Assembly (NCBI GenBank): GCA_900078775.1
Contig: LT549889.1
Coordinates: 4,216,001-4,280,000, forward strand
Source: Mycolicibacterium aurum
GTDB taxonomy: Bacteria; Actinomycetota; Actinomycetes; Mycobacteriales; Mycobacteriaceae
Direction of reading: 5' to 3'
Length of the DNA stretch: 64,000 nt
In this document: piece after piece, positions 52,326 through 63,160 of the stretch
Numbering within the stretch: the first letter of the stretch is position 1
How the letters are laid out: each line of letters opens with the position of its first letter
Made by a program: the position numbers and the translations under genes
Notes under the pieces: generated by a model
Told to the model about the DNA's origin: nothing
Database searches by the model: none
The model's input: only the letters and a program-made list of their open reading frames with translations

Positions 52326-53705
52326 ATGAAGTTCATCCAGTACTACCTGGACTGCCTGTCGCACGCGTCGTACCTGATTGCCGACGAAACCACCGGGCGC
52401 GCAGTCGTTGTCGACCCGCAGCGCGATGTCGCCGAGTACCTGCGCGATGCCGAGGAGAACGGGTGGACCATCGAGTTGGTCATCGAGACGCACTTTCACG
52501 CGGACTTCCTGTCCGGGCATCTGGAGCTGGCCGAGGCGACCGGCGCGAAGATCGTGTACTCCTCGGTCGCCGAGACCGAGTTCGAGTCGATGGGCGTGGC
52601 CGACGGGCAGCGGTATTCGCTGGGTGAGGTGACGCTGGAGTTCCGGCACACCCCCGGACACACGCCGGAATCGATGAGCATCGTGGTCTACGAGCACGCC
52701 GAGGACGAGGTGCCCTACGGGGTGCTGACCGGTGACGCGCTGTTCATCGGCGACGTCGGGCGCCCGGATCTGCTGGCCTCGATCGGGTTCACCCGCGAGG
52801 AGCTGGCCGACAAGCTCTACGACTCGCTGCACACCAAGCTGATGACGCTGCCGGACGCCACCCGGGTCTATCCGGCCCACGGCGCGGGATCGGCCTGCGG
52901 GAAGAACCTGTCCACCGAGCTGTGGTCGACGATGGGTGAGCAGAAGCAAACCAACTACGCACTGCGCGCCCCGGACAAGGCCACCTTCATGGCGCTGGTC
53001 ACCGAGGGCCAGCCCCCGGCGCCGAGCTACTTCGTCTACAACGCGGTCCTCAACCGCAAGGACCGCGAACTGCTCGACGAGACCAAGATGCCCGAGGCGA
53101 TGACCTACCAGCAGATGCGGCAGGCGGTCGAAGCAGGTGCGGTCCTGGTCGACGGGCGCGGTCCCGAGGAGTTCGCGATGGGGCATCTGCGCGGAGCGAT
53201 CAACATCGGCCTGGAGGGCCGCTACGCCGAGTTCGCCGGCTCCGTCGTGCCCACCGACGCCGACATCGTGCTGTTCACCGAGCCCGGTCATGAGCTGGAA
53301 GCCAAAACCCGGCTCGCCCGCATCGGTTTCGACCGGGTGATCGGCTATCTGGACCGCCCGCTGGAGGTGATGCTCACCCACCCCGGCGATGTGCAGATGG
53401 CGTCGCGGCTGACGGCCAAGGCATTCGATCAGCGCGCCGCGGAACTGGCCGACCTGCAGGTCGTCGACGTCCGCAACCCTGGTGAGGTCGCCGCCGGGAC
53501 CATCCCGGACGCGGTCACCATCCCGGTGGGTCAGCTGCCCGCCCGCATGGGCGAACTCGATCCGGCCCGCCCGACCGTCGTGTACTGCGCGGGTGGTTAC
53601 CGGTCCTCGGTGGCGGCAAGCCTGTTGCGGGCCAACGGGTTCACCGATGTCAGCGACATCCTGGGCGGCTTCGGCGCCTGGGACGAATCCCGGCAGAACG
53701 CCTGA
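52326..53705 (+). CDS. Persulfide dioxygenase-rhodanese fusion (CstB-like), copy 2
   Basis: A 459-residue protein. The dioxygenase domain has ETHFHADFLSG (His56, His58, Asp60), HTPGHTPES (His112) and GDALFIGDVGRPDL with the metal-binding Asp. A first rhodanese domain lacks the Cys (IVLFTEPGHE) and a final rhodanese carries Cys421 (VVYCAGGYRSS). The architecture is that of CstB. It leads the operon with the sulfide:quinone reductase (12 bp gap) and thioredoxin, downstream of the four-operator region. Confidence 0.9.
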   Translation: MKFIQYYLDCLSHASYLIADETTGRAVVVDPQRDVAEYLRDAEENGWTIELVIETHFHADFLSGHLELAEATGAKIVYSSVAETEFESMGVADGQRYSLGEVTLEFRHTPGHTPESMSIVVYEHAEDEVPYGVLTGDALFIGDVGRPDLLASIGFTREELADKLYDSLHTKLMTLPDATRVYPAHGAGSACGKNLSTELWSTMGEQKQTNYALRAPDKATFMALVTEGQPPAPSYFVYNAVLNRKDRELLDETKMPEAMTYQQMRQAVEAGAVLVDGRGPEEFAMGHLRGAINIGLEGRYAEFAGSVVPTDADIVLFTEPGHELEAKTRLARIGFDRVIGYLDRPLEVMLTHPGDVQMASRLTAKAFDQRAAELADLQVVDVRNPGEVAAGTIPDAVTIPVGQLPARMGELDPARPTVVYCAGGYRSSVAASLLRANGFTDVSDILGGFGAWDESRQNA

Positions 53706-53717
53706 GTAGGAGAGGTC

Positions 53718-54917
53718 ATGATCACCGACAAACATCAGATCGTCATCGTCGGCGGCGGCACCGCCGGCATCACCGTCGCGGCTCGGCTGCTGCGCAAGGG
53801 GTACACCGACGTCGCGGTCATCGAACCGTCCGACGTGCACTACTACCAACCGCTGTGGACGCTCGTCGGGGGCGGTCAGGCCGAGGCGGCGACCACCGCC
53901 CGGCCCGAGGCCTCGGTGATGCCGAGGGACGCGACCTGGATCCGCAACGCCGCGGCCACAATCGACCCGGACGCCAACACGGTCGTCTGCGTCGACGGTG
54001 CGGTCTACGAGTACGACGTGCTCGTGGTCTGCCCCGGCATCCAGCTGGACTGGGATCACACCGAGGGTGTCGAGGAGACGCTCGGCAAGGACGGGGTGTC
54101 GTCGAACTACCGGTTCGACCTGGCACCGCGCACCTGGGAGTTCATCCGTGATCTGCGTTCGGGCACAGCGGTGTTCGCGATGCCGTCGGGTCCGATCAAA
54201 TGCGCCGGGGCGCCGCAGAAGATCGCCTACCTCGCCGCGGACTACTGGCGGTCCCAGGGCGTGCTCAACGACATCGACGTGCATCTGGTCATGCCCGGGC
54301 CACGGCCCTTCGGCATTCCGGCCATCGCCGACAGCCTGGACAAGGTCATCGCCGACTACGGAATCCACCTGCACAGCAGTTCGGAAGTGACCTCGGTCGA
54401 CGCCGGGGCGCACAAGGTCGCGGTCACCAGCGTCGGTGACGGCGGCAGCGATCTCACGCTGCCCTACGACGTGCTGCACGCCGTACCGCAGCAGTCCGCC
54501 CCGGACTGGATCAAGACCAGCCCCCTGTCGACCGGCGACGGAGGTGGCTATGTCGAGATCGACAAACACACCATGCAACATGTGCGCTATCCCAACGTCT
54601 TCAGCCTCGGCGATGCCGGATCATCGCCGAACTCCAAGACCGGAGCCGCGATCCGCAAACAGGCCCCGGTGGTCGTCGACAACATCACCGCGCACCTCAA
54701 GGGCTGGCCGCTGGAGGCGTCCTACAACGGCTACGGATCCTGCCCGCTCGTCACCTCCTCACACGCGATGCTGCTCGCCGAATTCGACTACGACCTGAAC
54801 CTGGAACCCTCATTCCCACTGCTGGACCCGACCAAGCCACACCGTGCCTACTGGTACCTCAAGAAATACGGACTGCCATTCATGTACTGGAACCTCATGC
54901 TGAAAGGACTCACCTGA
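53718..54917 (+). CDS. Sulfide:quinone oxidoreductase
   Basis: A 399-residue membrane-associated flavoprotein oxidising sulfide and reducing quinone. It has an N-terminal Rossmann motif (IVIVGGGTAGITVAARL), redox cysteines Cys162 (GPIKCAGAP) and Cys342 (YGSCPLV), and the FAD-contacting VFSLGDAGSSPNSKTGAAIR. The cysteine set and length fit type II SQR. It produces persulfide, the substrate of the adjacent dioxygenase. Confidence 0.93.
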   Translation: MITDKHQIVIVGGGTAGITVAARLLRKGYTDVAVIEPSDVHYYQPLWTLVGGGQAEAATTARPEASVMPRDATWIRNAAATIDPDANTVVCVDGAVYEYDVLVVCPGIQLDWDHTEGVEETLGKDGVSSNYRFDLAPRTWEFIRDLRSGTAVFAMPSGPIKCAGAPQKIAYLAADYWRSQGVLNDIDVHLVMPGPRPFGIPAIADSLDKVIADYGIHLHSSSEVTSVDAGAHKVAVTSVGDGGSDLTLPYDVLHAVPQQSAPDWIKTSPLSTGDGGGYVEIDKHTMQHVRYPNVFSLGDAGSSPNSKTGAAIRKQAPVVVDNITAHLKGWPLEASYNGYGSCPLVTSSHAMLLAEFDYDLNLEPSFPLLDPTKPHRAYWYLKKYGLPFMYWNLMLKGLT

Positions 54918-54918
54918 C

Positions 54919-55284
54919 ATGGCGACCAAGAACCTGACCTACGATGACTTCGAGTCGACCATCACCGGCAATCCGCTTGTGCTGGTGGACTTCTGGGCGT
55001 CCTGGTGCGGCCCGTGCCGCGCCTTCGCCCCGGTCTACGAGCGATCGTCGCAGGCCCACCCGGAGGTCGTGCACGCCAAGGTCGACACCCAGCACGAACG
55101 CGACCTCGCGGCCACGCTGGAGATCACCTCGATCCCGACGGTGATGGCCTTCCGGGACGGCGTGCTCGTCTACCGGCAGGCCGGCGCGATGCCGCCCGCC
55201 GCACTCGAGGACCTGATCACGAGGGTCAAGGCCTTGGACATGGCCGAGGTTCGCGCCAAGATCGCGGCCCGGATCGCCGGCTGA
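54919..55284 (+). CDS. Thioredoxin
   Basis: A 121-residue thioredoxin with the redox site WASWCGPCR (Cys30, Cys33) and cis-Pro in SIPTVMAF. It starts 1 base after the SQR stop. In this operon it may reduce persulfides or rhodanese-bound sulfur rather than serve as the general thioredoxin. The C-terminal extension (MAEVRAKIAARIAG) is about 10 residues longer than a minimal thioredoxin. Confidence 0.92.
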   Translation: MATKNLTYDDFESTITGNPLVLVDFWASWCGPCRAFAPVYERSSQAHPEVVHAKVDTQHERDLAATLEITSIPTVMAFRDGVLVYRQAGAMPPAALEDLITRVKALDMAEVRAKIAARIAG

Positions 55285-55285
55285 T

Positions 55286-55855
55286 TCAGCTCAGCCGCAA
55301 CGTCCAGGCATGCCCACGGTAATGCAGGGTGGTGCACGCGGCGGGTTCGATATCGATGCGCCAGAACGCTTTTGCCGGTGCGTTGAGGGCGGTCAGGACG
55401 GCGGCCCGGATCACCGCCGGATGGGTGACGGCTAGCAGCCGACCGCGCCGCTGCGCAACGGTGTCCAGCCAGTCACCCACCCGCCGGCATAGGGTCACGA
55501 TCGATTCGCCGCCGTGCGGGGCCTGCGCCGGATCGGTGAGCCAAACGGTGAGCCCGGCCGGGTCGACGGCGTCCAGGTCGGCGCCGCGCCAACGGCCGCA
55601 GTTCAGATCGGCGAGTTCGGATGCGGTGCGGGCGTCGAGGCCGAGCAGGTTCGCGGTCTGCACCGTGCGCCGCTCCGGGCCGCAGACGGCCTCATCGAAC
55701 GCCTTTGGGTCGACCGCAGCCAGCCCGAGCGCACCGATCTGGCGGTGCCCGAGGTCGTTGAGCGGTTCATCGGTGGCGAATCGTCCGGCCGCCATCGCAT
55801 CGGTCATGCCGTGCGATACGAGGGTCAGCCGGACGACTTCACTCAAGCGAGGCAA
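55286..55855 (-). CDS. Histidine-phosphatase-like protein next to cbtAB
   Basis: A 189-residue protein of the phosphoglycerate-mutase/CobC superfamily. The usual catalytic RHG reads SHG (LTLVSHGMTDA), while the second conserved elements CGPERRTVQTA, CGRWRG, HGGESI and the later His in AVTHPAV are kept. It is the third gene after cbtB-cbtA. It may be a modified phosphatase for B12 precursors, or catalytically altered. The start is uncertain: TTG 55855 or TTG 55846. Confidence 0.72.
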   Translation of the reverse strand: MPRLSEVVRLTLVSHGMTDAMAAGRFATDEPLNDLGHRQIGALGLAAVDPKAFDEAVCGPERRTVQTANLLGLDARTASELADLNCGRWRGADLDAVDPAGLTVWLTDPAQAPHGGESIVTLCRRVGDWLDTVAQRRGRLLAVTHPAVIRAAVLTALNAPAKAFWRIDIEPAACTTLHYRGHAWTLRLS

Positions 55856-55862
55856 GCGTCGC

Positions 55863-56663
55863 TCACGCGGAGATCTGGTCCCGCTGCTTCTGGTCCAGCA
55901 GCCGCGACACCAGAGCGGCGAACACCAGGCCGATGGTCGTCCACATGACGACCTGGGTGCCCAACGAGTACAACCGGAACTCGTAGAGCAGGTCGGCCGG
56001 GAACCCGTCGAGCACCATGTTGCCCGCCGAATCGGTGATCGGACCCGGCGTCTCGGCGATGGTCGGCAGCAGCAGGAACATCACCGCGATCGAGGCCACG
56101 TAGTCGGCAGCGCCGAGCAGCGCGGCGTTCCAGGCACCGAACTTCGGGGTCAGCTTGCGGGCCAGCAGCACCGACCCGACCAGCAGCCCGGCCGACAGCA
56201 CCGTCACCAGCAGGTACAGCAGGGTGCGCTGCTGAATGGTCTCGTCCAGGCTCAGCGCGGGCGGACTCGGCGGGTACTTCAGCGCCGGCACGACCCACAG
56301 CGAGATGAGCATGGCGCCGGCCAGCAGCGCCGCGGTGGCGCGTGCCGACAGGGTGGTCGCCACCCGGCCGTAGGTCACGCAGAACACGACCGCGAGCAGT
56401 GCCCCCATCGCGACGCTGAACGCGACCAGGCCGAAGCCCAGCCCGATCGTGGACTGCACGGTGCGGGTGATCTCGAACCCACCGCCCCCGTGATCGTGGG
56501 AGTGTCCGCCGTGCTCCAGGGCCTCATGGGCCGCACCGACGGCGCCCTCGTAGTCGATCGCCCGGTCGATGAGCGGTTCGATGAAGATCCAGGACCAGAT
56601 GAAGGCGAGCACGCCGCCTAGGGCGCCGGCCAACAGGCCGCGCCCGATGATGTGTTTTTCCAT
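55863..56663 (-). CDS. cbtA: Cobalt transporter subunit CbtA
   Basis: A 266-residue membrane protein with about seven helices, starting GRGLLAGALGGVLAFIWSWI. A histidine-rich loop (EALEHGGHSHDHGGGG) near residue 50 would bind cobalt. CbtA with CbtB forms a B12-regulated cobalt uptake system predicted from comparative genomics. It follows cbtB by 24 bp. Confidence 0.9.
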   Translation of the reverse strand: MEKHIIGRGLLAGALGGVLAFIWSWIFIEPLIDRAIDYEGAVGAAHEALEHGGHSHDHGGGGFEITRTVQSTIGLGFGLVAFSVAMGALLAVVFCVTYGRVATTLSARATAALLAGAMLISLWVVPALKYPPSPPALSLDETIQQRTLLYLLVTVLSAGLLVGSVLLARKLTPKFGAWNAALLGAADYVASIAVMFLLLPTIAETPGPITDSAGNMVLDGFPADLLYEFRLYSLGTQVVMWTTIGLVFAALVSRLLDQKQRDQISA

Positions 56664-56687
56664 CGGAGTGTTATCTGCTTCCGGCTA

Positions 56688-56912
56688 CTAGTGGCAGGGG
56701 TAGCCGAGCAGATGCCGGGCGTCGTGGACGAATTCGTGGATGACGGTGTTGGACGCACCGAACACCGACGTGGCGCCCTGATCCATCCCGACGAAGTACA
56801 GCACGAGCAGCGCGAAGAACGCCGTCAGCGACAGCCACACCACCGCGCTCGCGGCGGAGAGGTCGACGGCGCGGGCCCGCGCCGGTGTCTTGGGTGCCTC
56901 GGCAGAAGTCAT
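56688..56912 (-). CDS. cbtB: Cobalt transporter subunit CbtB
   Basis: A 74-residue single-helix membrane protein with the family C-terminus HEFVHDARHLLGYPCH, a metal-binding His/Cys tail. It is the first gene of the cbtBA-phosphatase operon and lies directly downstream of a cobalamin riboswitch. AAAGGA precedes its ATG. Confidence 0.92.
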   Translation of the reverse strand: MTSAEAPKTPARARAVDLSAASAVVWLSLTAFFALLVLYFVGMDQGATSVFGASNTVIHEFVHDARHLLGYPCH

Positions 56913-56944
56913 ATCCGTTCCTTTCGGGAGTACGCGTCCCAGGT

Positions 56945-57040
56945 CAACAGCGTGGTGACAGGCGTCGGGTCTGACTATGACAGTGGCGCGACCGTTCTGG
57001 GATTACACCAGATTCCGGAACCCGTCGGGAGCAGTACGGA
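56945..57040 (-). ncRNA. Cobalamin riboswitch controlling cbtBA
   Basis: Read on the minus strand, GGAATCTGGTGTAATCCCAG, then ACGGTCGCGCCACTGT and GTCAGACCCGACGCCTGTC contain the conserved core GGTG-N-AATCC, CGCCACTG and the B12-box AGTCAGA..GCCTG(T)C. It ends about 30 bases before the cbtB ATG, so ligand binding probably blocks translation or transcription. The exact 5' end is approximate. Confidence 0.82.
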
Positions 57041-57050
57041 TATTACGCCA

Positions 57051-57083
57051 AAGCCCCCGACCGGATACTCCGGTCGGGGGCTT
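57051..57083. terminator. Strong hairpin terminator after clpC1
   Basis: AAGCCCCCGACCGG and CCGGTCGGGGGCTT form a perfect 14-bp stem with loop ATACT, 13 bases past the clpC1 stop. There is no U-tract, as is common for mycobacterial terminators. It also insulates the riboswitch operon. This is the clearest intrinsic terminator in the window. Confidence 0.85.
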
Positions 57084-57096
57084 CGACGGTTTGCGA

Positions 57097-59622
<2,526 letters not shown>

Positions 59623-59940
59623 CGGTATTACCTGCTCTTCCTCACATAGGGCGGAGACGTGCGCTGTACAGGAACTGCACAGGCACCGCACCTGCCGTCC
59701 ACTCTAGTGGTCGGGGTCCGCGGGTGCTTTCCCTTGGTGCCTTGCTCGACAACTTGCTCGGCACCGCCGGTGTTCACACACCAGTTGTTGTCACAACGCA
59801 GAATGACCGCCGAACGTTTCCGGAAAACCGCCGGGTTCAGTTCGCCGTCAGCGAAGAACGCCGGACCGGATCGCCGCTGGGCGAACCGGCAACCGGCGTT
59901 CCTTTTGCGAGAAGCGGCCGGAAACCCGGCCCCCGGGCCG
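59623..59940. other. clpC1 upstream region, no gene
   Basis: These 318 bases between lsr2 and clpC1 hold no convincing gene on either strand. They contain the clpC1 promoter region and one clear dyad, listed separately. A lower-G+C patch around 59740-59820 (TTGTTGTCACAACG) may contain promoter elements. Confidence 0.5.
59841..59855. promoter_or_regulatory. ClgR-type palindrome upstream of clpC1
   Basis: TTCGC-CGTCA-GCGAA is a perfect 5+5 inverted repeat with a 5-base spacer. ClgR of actinobacteria binds CGC-N5-GCG elements in clp promoters, so this is a candidate activator site for clpC1. It lies 219 bases upstream of the ATG, which leaves room for a long leader. Confidence 0.5.
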
Positions 59941-60282
59941 CTAGGTGGCGGCGTGGAAAGCGTCGATGACCTCGGCCGGGATGCGGCCGCGGGTGGACAC
60001 GTTGTGACCATTGCGGCGGGCCCATTCCCGGATCGCCGCGCTCTGCTCACGGTCGATGGCCGCGCGCCCGCGACCCGAACCGGCCGAACGGCCGCGGCGG
60101 CGTCCGCCGACCCGGCGGCCGGCCTCGACCCACTGCTTCAGATCATTGCGCAGTTTCGTCGCGTTTTTCGCAGAAAGGTCGATCTCATAGCTCACACCGT
60201 CGAGTGCGAATTCCACGGTCTCATCCGCTGCGGCTTCACCGTCGAAATCATCGACCAACGTGACGGTTACTTTTTTAGCCAT
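59941..60282 (-). CDS. lsr2: Nucleoid-associated xenogeneic silencer Lsr2
   Basis: A 113-residue H-NS-like protein. The N-terminal oligomerisation domain starts AKKVTVTLVDDFDGEAAADE; a basic linker (RRVGGRRRGRSAGSGRGR) follows, and the C-terminal DNA-binding domain has AIREWARRNGHNVSTRGRIP, with the minor-groove-inserting RGR. It silences A+T-rich DNA; the accessory block at 7.6-13.8 kb is the kind of target it would bind. ATG 60282 follows AGAAGGG. Confidence 0.97.
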   Translation of the reverse strand: MAKKVTVTLVDDFDGEAAADETVEFALDGVSYEIDLSAKNATKLRNDLKQWVEAGRRVGGRRRGRSAGSGRGRAAIDREQSAAIREWARRNGHNVSTRGRIPAEVIDAFHAAT

Positions 60283-60389
60283 ATAGCTCACACGACCCTT
60301 CTGTGGCCACTCGTAGATTCACCCCGAACCCCTGCGGCAATGGTGGCACACGAATGGAAGGCGTTCAACAACCGATCGTGTTATGCAAG

Positions 60390-61922
60390 TCAATGTGAGT
60401 GTCTGCGCACAATCGGGAACAAAACGGTCTCCCTAATCGTCAGTCCCGTCAAAGCCATCAGCAGCCGGTCAATTCCCATTCCGGTGCCGGTGGTCGGTGG
60501 CATCGCATACTCCAACGCGGCGAGAAAGTCCTCGTCGAGGCGCATTGCCTCGTCATCGCCGGCGGCCGCCGCCGCGACCTGGGCGACAAAACGTTCGCGT
60601 TGCACGACGGGATCGATGAGTTCGGAGTATCCGGTCGCCAATTCGAATTTCCGCACATAAAGGTCCCACTTTTCGGTGACACCGGGAATGCTGCGGTGAG
60701 CACGCGTCAGCGGGCTGGTCTCGACCGGGAAGTCGCGCACGAAGGTGGGCGCCCACAGGGTCTCTCCGACCGTGTGCTCCCACAGTTCCTCGACCAATTT
60801 ACCGTGTCCATAACCGCGATCGGTAGGAATCTCGACACCGAGTCGATCGGCGATGGACAGCAGATGTTGCACCGTCGTATCGGGGGTGATCTCTTCCCCC
60901 AACGCCGCCGACAGCGACGGATACATTTCCAGCGTCTGCCATTCACCGTCGAAGTCGTAGGTACTGCCGTCGGGCAGCGTCACCACACGGGTGCCCAGGG
61001 CCTCGTCGGCGACTTCCTGAATCAGTTCCCGGGTGACGACGGCCGAATCGTCGTATGTGCCGTAGGCCTGATATGTCTCCAGCATCGCGAATTCGGGCGA
61101 ATGCGTGGAATCCGCACCTTCGTTTCGGAAGTTCCGGTTCAGCTCGAAGACCTTCTCGAAACCGCCGACCAGGCAGCGCTTGAGGAACAACTCCGGCGCG
61201 ATACGCAGATAGAGGTCGGCGTCGAGGGCGTTCGAATGCGTGATGAACGGCCGAGCCGCCGCCCCACCGGGAAGGGTCTGCAGCATCGGCGTCTCGACCT
61301 CGAGGAATCCGCGCCGTTCCAATGCCGAACGCACCGCGCGCACCACGGCGATGCGCTGCCGGGCGATGATGCGTGCCTCCGGCCGCACGATGAGGTCGAC
61401 GTAGCGCTGGCGCACCCGCGATTCCTCGCTCATCTCCTTGTGCGCGACCGGCAGCGGCCGCAATGCCTTGGACACGATTTGCCATGAATCGGCCAGCACA
61501 GACAATTCTCCGCGCCGCGAACTGATGACCTGTCCGTGCGCGAAGACGATGTCACCGAGATCGACGTCGGCCTTCCAGGCGTCCAGGGATTCCTGACCCA
61601 CCTCGGCGAGGCTGATCATCAGCTGCAGCTGGGTGCCGTCACCGTCCTGCAGGGTGGCGAAACACAGCTTGCCGGTGTTGCGGGCGAAGACCACCCGGGC
61701 GGCGATGCCGACGATGTCACCGGTCTGGGTATCGGCCTCCAGATCCGGGTAGGCGGCCCGCAGCTCGGCCAGCGAGTGGGTGCGCGCCACCTGCACCGGG
61801 TAGGGGTCACGCCCCTCGGCGATCAACCGCTCACGCTTGGCCTGCCGGATCCGGTACTGCTCAGGGGTCTCGTCATGATCGGTTGGCACGGCCGGCTCGC
61901 TGGAGCCTTCATTGGAACTCAC
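60390..61922 (-). CDS. lysS: Lysyl-tRNA synthetase
   Basis: A 510-residue class II synthetase. The N-terminal OB-fold anticodon domain (DIVGIAARVVFARNTGKLCF) is followed by class II motif 1 around RRGFLEVETPMLQ, motif 2 NRNFRNEGADSTHSPEF and motif 3 GTGMGIDRLLMALTG. GTG 61922 is the start. It lies 15 bp downstream of coaX, within the panC-panD-coaX-lysS-lsr2 cluster. Confidence 0.96.
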   Translation of the reverse strand: MSSNEGSSEPAVPTDHDETPEQYRIRQAKRERLIAEGRDPYPVQVARTHSLAELRAAYPDLEADTQTGDIVGIAARVVFARNTGKLCFATLQDGDGTQLQLMISLAEVGQESLDAWKADVDLGDIVFAHGQVISSRRGELSVLADSWQIVSKALRPLPVAHKEMSEESRVRQRYVDLIVRPEARIIARQRIAVVRAVRSALERRGFLEVETPMLQTLPGGAAARPFITHSNALDADLYLRIAPELFLKRCLVGGFEKVFELNRNFRNEGADSTHSPEFAMLETYQAYGTYDDSAVVTRELIQEVADEALGTRVVTLPDGSTYDFDGEWQTLEMYPSLSAALGEEITPDTTVQHLLSIADRLGVEIPTDRGYGHGKLVEELWEHTVGETLWAPTFVRDFPVETSPLTRAHRSIPGVTEKWDLYVRKFELATGYSELIDPVVQRERFVAQVAAAAAGDDEAMRLDEDFLAALEYAMPPTTGTGMGIDRLLMALTGLTIRETVLFPIVRRHSH

Positions 61923-61937
61923 GGACAGCCAGCTTAA

Positions 61938-62741
61938 TCAGCGGCGCCCGCGCTGGTTGTCGCGGTTGCGCTCGAACACCAGCCGCAGCCCCTCCAGCGT
62001 CAGATGCTGCTCGTAGTGCTCGACGGTGCGCAGATCGGGTAACACCAGTGGGGCGGAGTTGCCGGTCGCCACGACCGCCACGTCGCTGCCGCCGAATCCG
62101 GACACATCGGCGCGGATGCGCTCCACCAGACCGTCCACCAGCGCGGCGAAACCGAACACCGCACCGGACTGCATGCACTCCACGGTGTTCTTGCCGATCA
62201 CCGAACGCGGCCGGGTCAGCTCGACCCGGCGCAGCGCCGCCGAGCGCGCGGCGGCGGCGTCGGAGGACACCTGCACGCCCGGGGCGATGGCCCCGCCGAG
62301 GAACTCCCCCTTGGCCGACACCACGTCCACACAGATCGACGAGCCGAAGTCGACCACGATGGCCGGTGCGTTGAACTTGTGAAATGCGGCCAGGCAGTTG
62401 ACGATCCGGTCGGCGCCGACTTCCTTCGGGTTGTCCACCAGCAGCGGGATGCCGGTCCGGACCCCCGGCTCGATCAGCACATGCGGTACCGCCGGCCAGT
62501 ACTGCTCCAGCATCAACCGGATCTCGTGTAGCACCGAGGGCACCGTGGACAGTGCCGCGGCCCCGGTGAGTTGTTCGGTGTCGTCGCCGATCAGGCCGTC
62601 GATGGTCAGTGCGAGTTCGTCCGCGGTGACCTCGGGTTCGGTGCGGATCCGCCAGTGCTGCACCACCTTCGCGTGATCCCCGGATCCGGAGATGAGCCCG
62701 ACGATGGTGTGCGTGTTGCGGACGTCTATGGCCAGCAGCAT
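61938..62741 (-). CDS. coaX: Type III pantothenate kinase
   Basis: A 267-residue ASKHA-fold kinase for the first step of coenzyme A synthesis. It has an N-terminal phosphate-binding loop (LLAIDVRNTHTIVGL), IEPGVRTGIPLLVDNPKEVG, VVDFGSSICVDVV and GGAIAPGVQ. It is 2 bp from the panD stop, so pantothenate formation and phosphorylation are encoded together. Confidence 0.95.
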   Translation of the reverse strand: MLLAIDVRNTHTIVGLISGSGDHAKVVQHWRIRTEPEVTADELALTIDGLIGDDTEQLTGAAALSTVPSVLHEIRLMLEQYWPAVPHVLIEPGVRTGIPLLVDNPKEVGADRIVNCLAAFHKFNAPAIVVDFGSSICVDVVSAKGEFLGGAIAPGVQVSSDAAAARSAALRRVELTRPRSVIGKNTVECMQSGAVFGFAALVDGLVERIRADVSGFGGSDVAVVATGNSAPLVLPDLRTVEHYEQHLTLEGLRLVFERNRDNQRGRR

Positions 62742-62743
62742 GG

Positions 62744-63160
62744 TCAGCGCGGCGACGTCAGGCCGGACGCGTCCGCCGGCACGTAGGCGGGATCGTGGGC
62801 GTGCTCGCCCAGGTCGATCTGCCGGTTCGCGTTGTCGACGAAGACGATCCTGGGTCGGTACTCGCGCGCCTGCGCATCCTCCATGGCTGCGTAGGCGATC
62901 AGGATGACCAGATCCCCGGGATGCACCAGATGCGCCGCGGCACCGTTGATCCCGATGACACCGCTGCCACGTTCCCCGGTGATGGCGTAGGTGACCAGCC
63001 GGTTGCCGTTGTCGATGTCGACGATGGTGACCTGCTCGCCCTCCAGCAGATCCGCGGCGTCCATCAGATCGGCGTCGATGGTCACCGAACCCACGTAGTG
63101 CAGATCGGCCTGGGTGACGGTGGCACGGTGGATCTTGGACTTCAGCATCGTCCGGATCAT
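62744..63160 (-). CDS. panD: Aspartate 1-decarboxylase proenzyme
   Basis: A 138-residue self-cleaving pyruvoyl enzyme that makes beta-alanine. The cleavage site is Gly24-Ser25 in HYVGSVTID, with Lys9 of the active site at the N-terminus. Its ATG overlaps the panC stop (TGATG). The flexible C-terminal tail, the site of pyrazinamide-resistance mutations in M. tuberculosis, is present. Confidence 0.96.
   Translation of the reverse strand: MIRTMLKSKIHRATVTQADLHYVGSVTIDADLMDAADLLEGEQVTIVDIDNGNRLVTYAITGERGSGVIGINGAAAHLVHPGDLVILIAYAAMEDAQAREYRPRIVFVDNANRQIDLGEHAHDPAYVPADASGLTSPR

Noticed and set aside
52302..54581. A 759-codon open frame on the minus strand opposite the dioxygenase-SQR operon
   Set aside because: It is a high-G+C shadow frame. 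The plus strand encodes two proteins with full motif sets, and the minus translation is His/Arg/Gly-rich with no family match.
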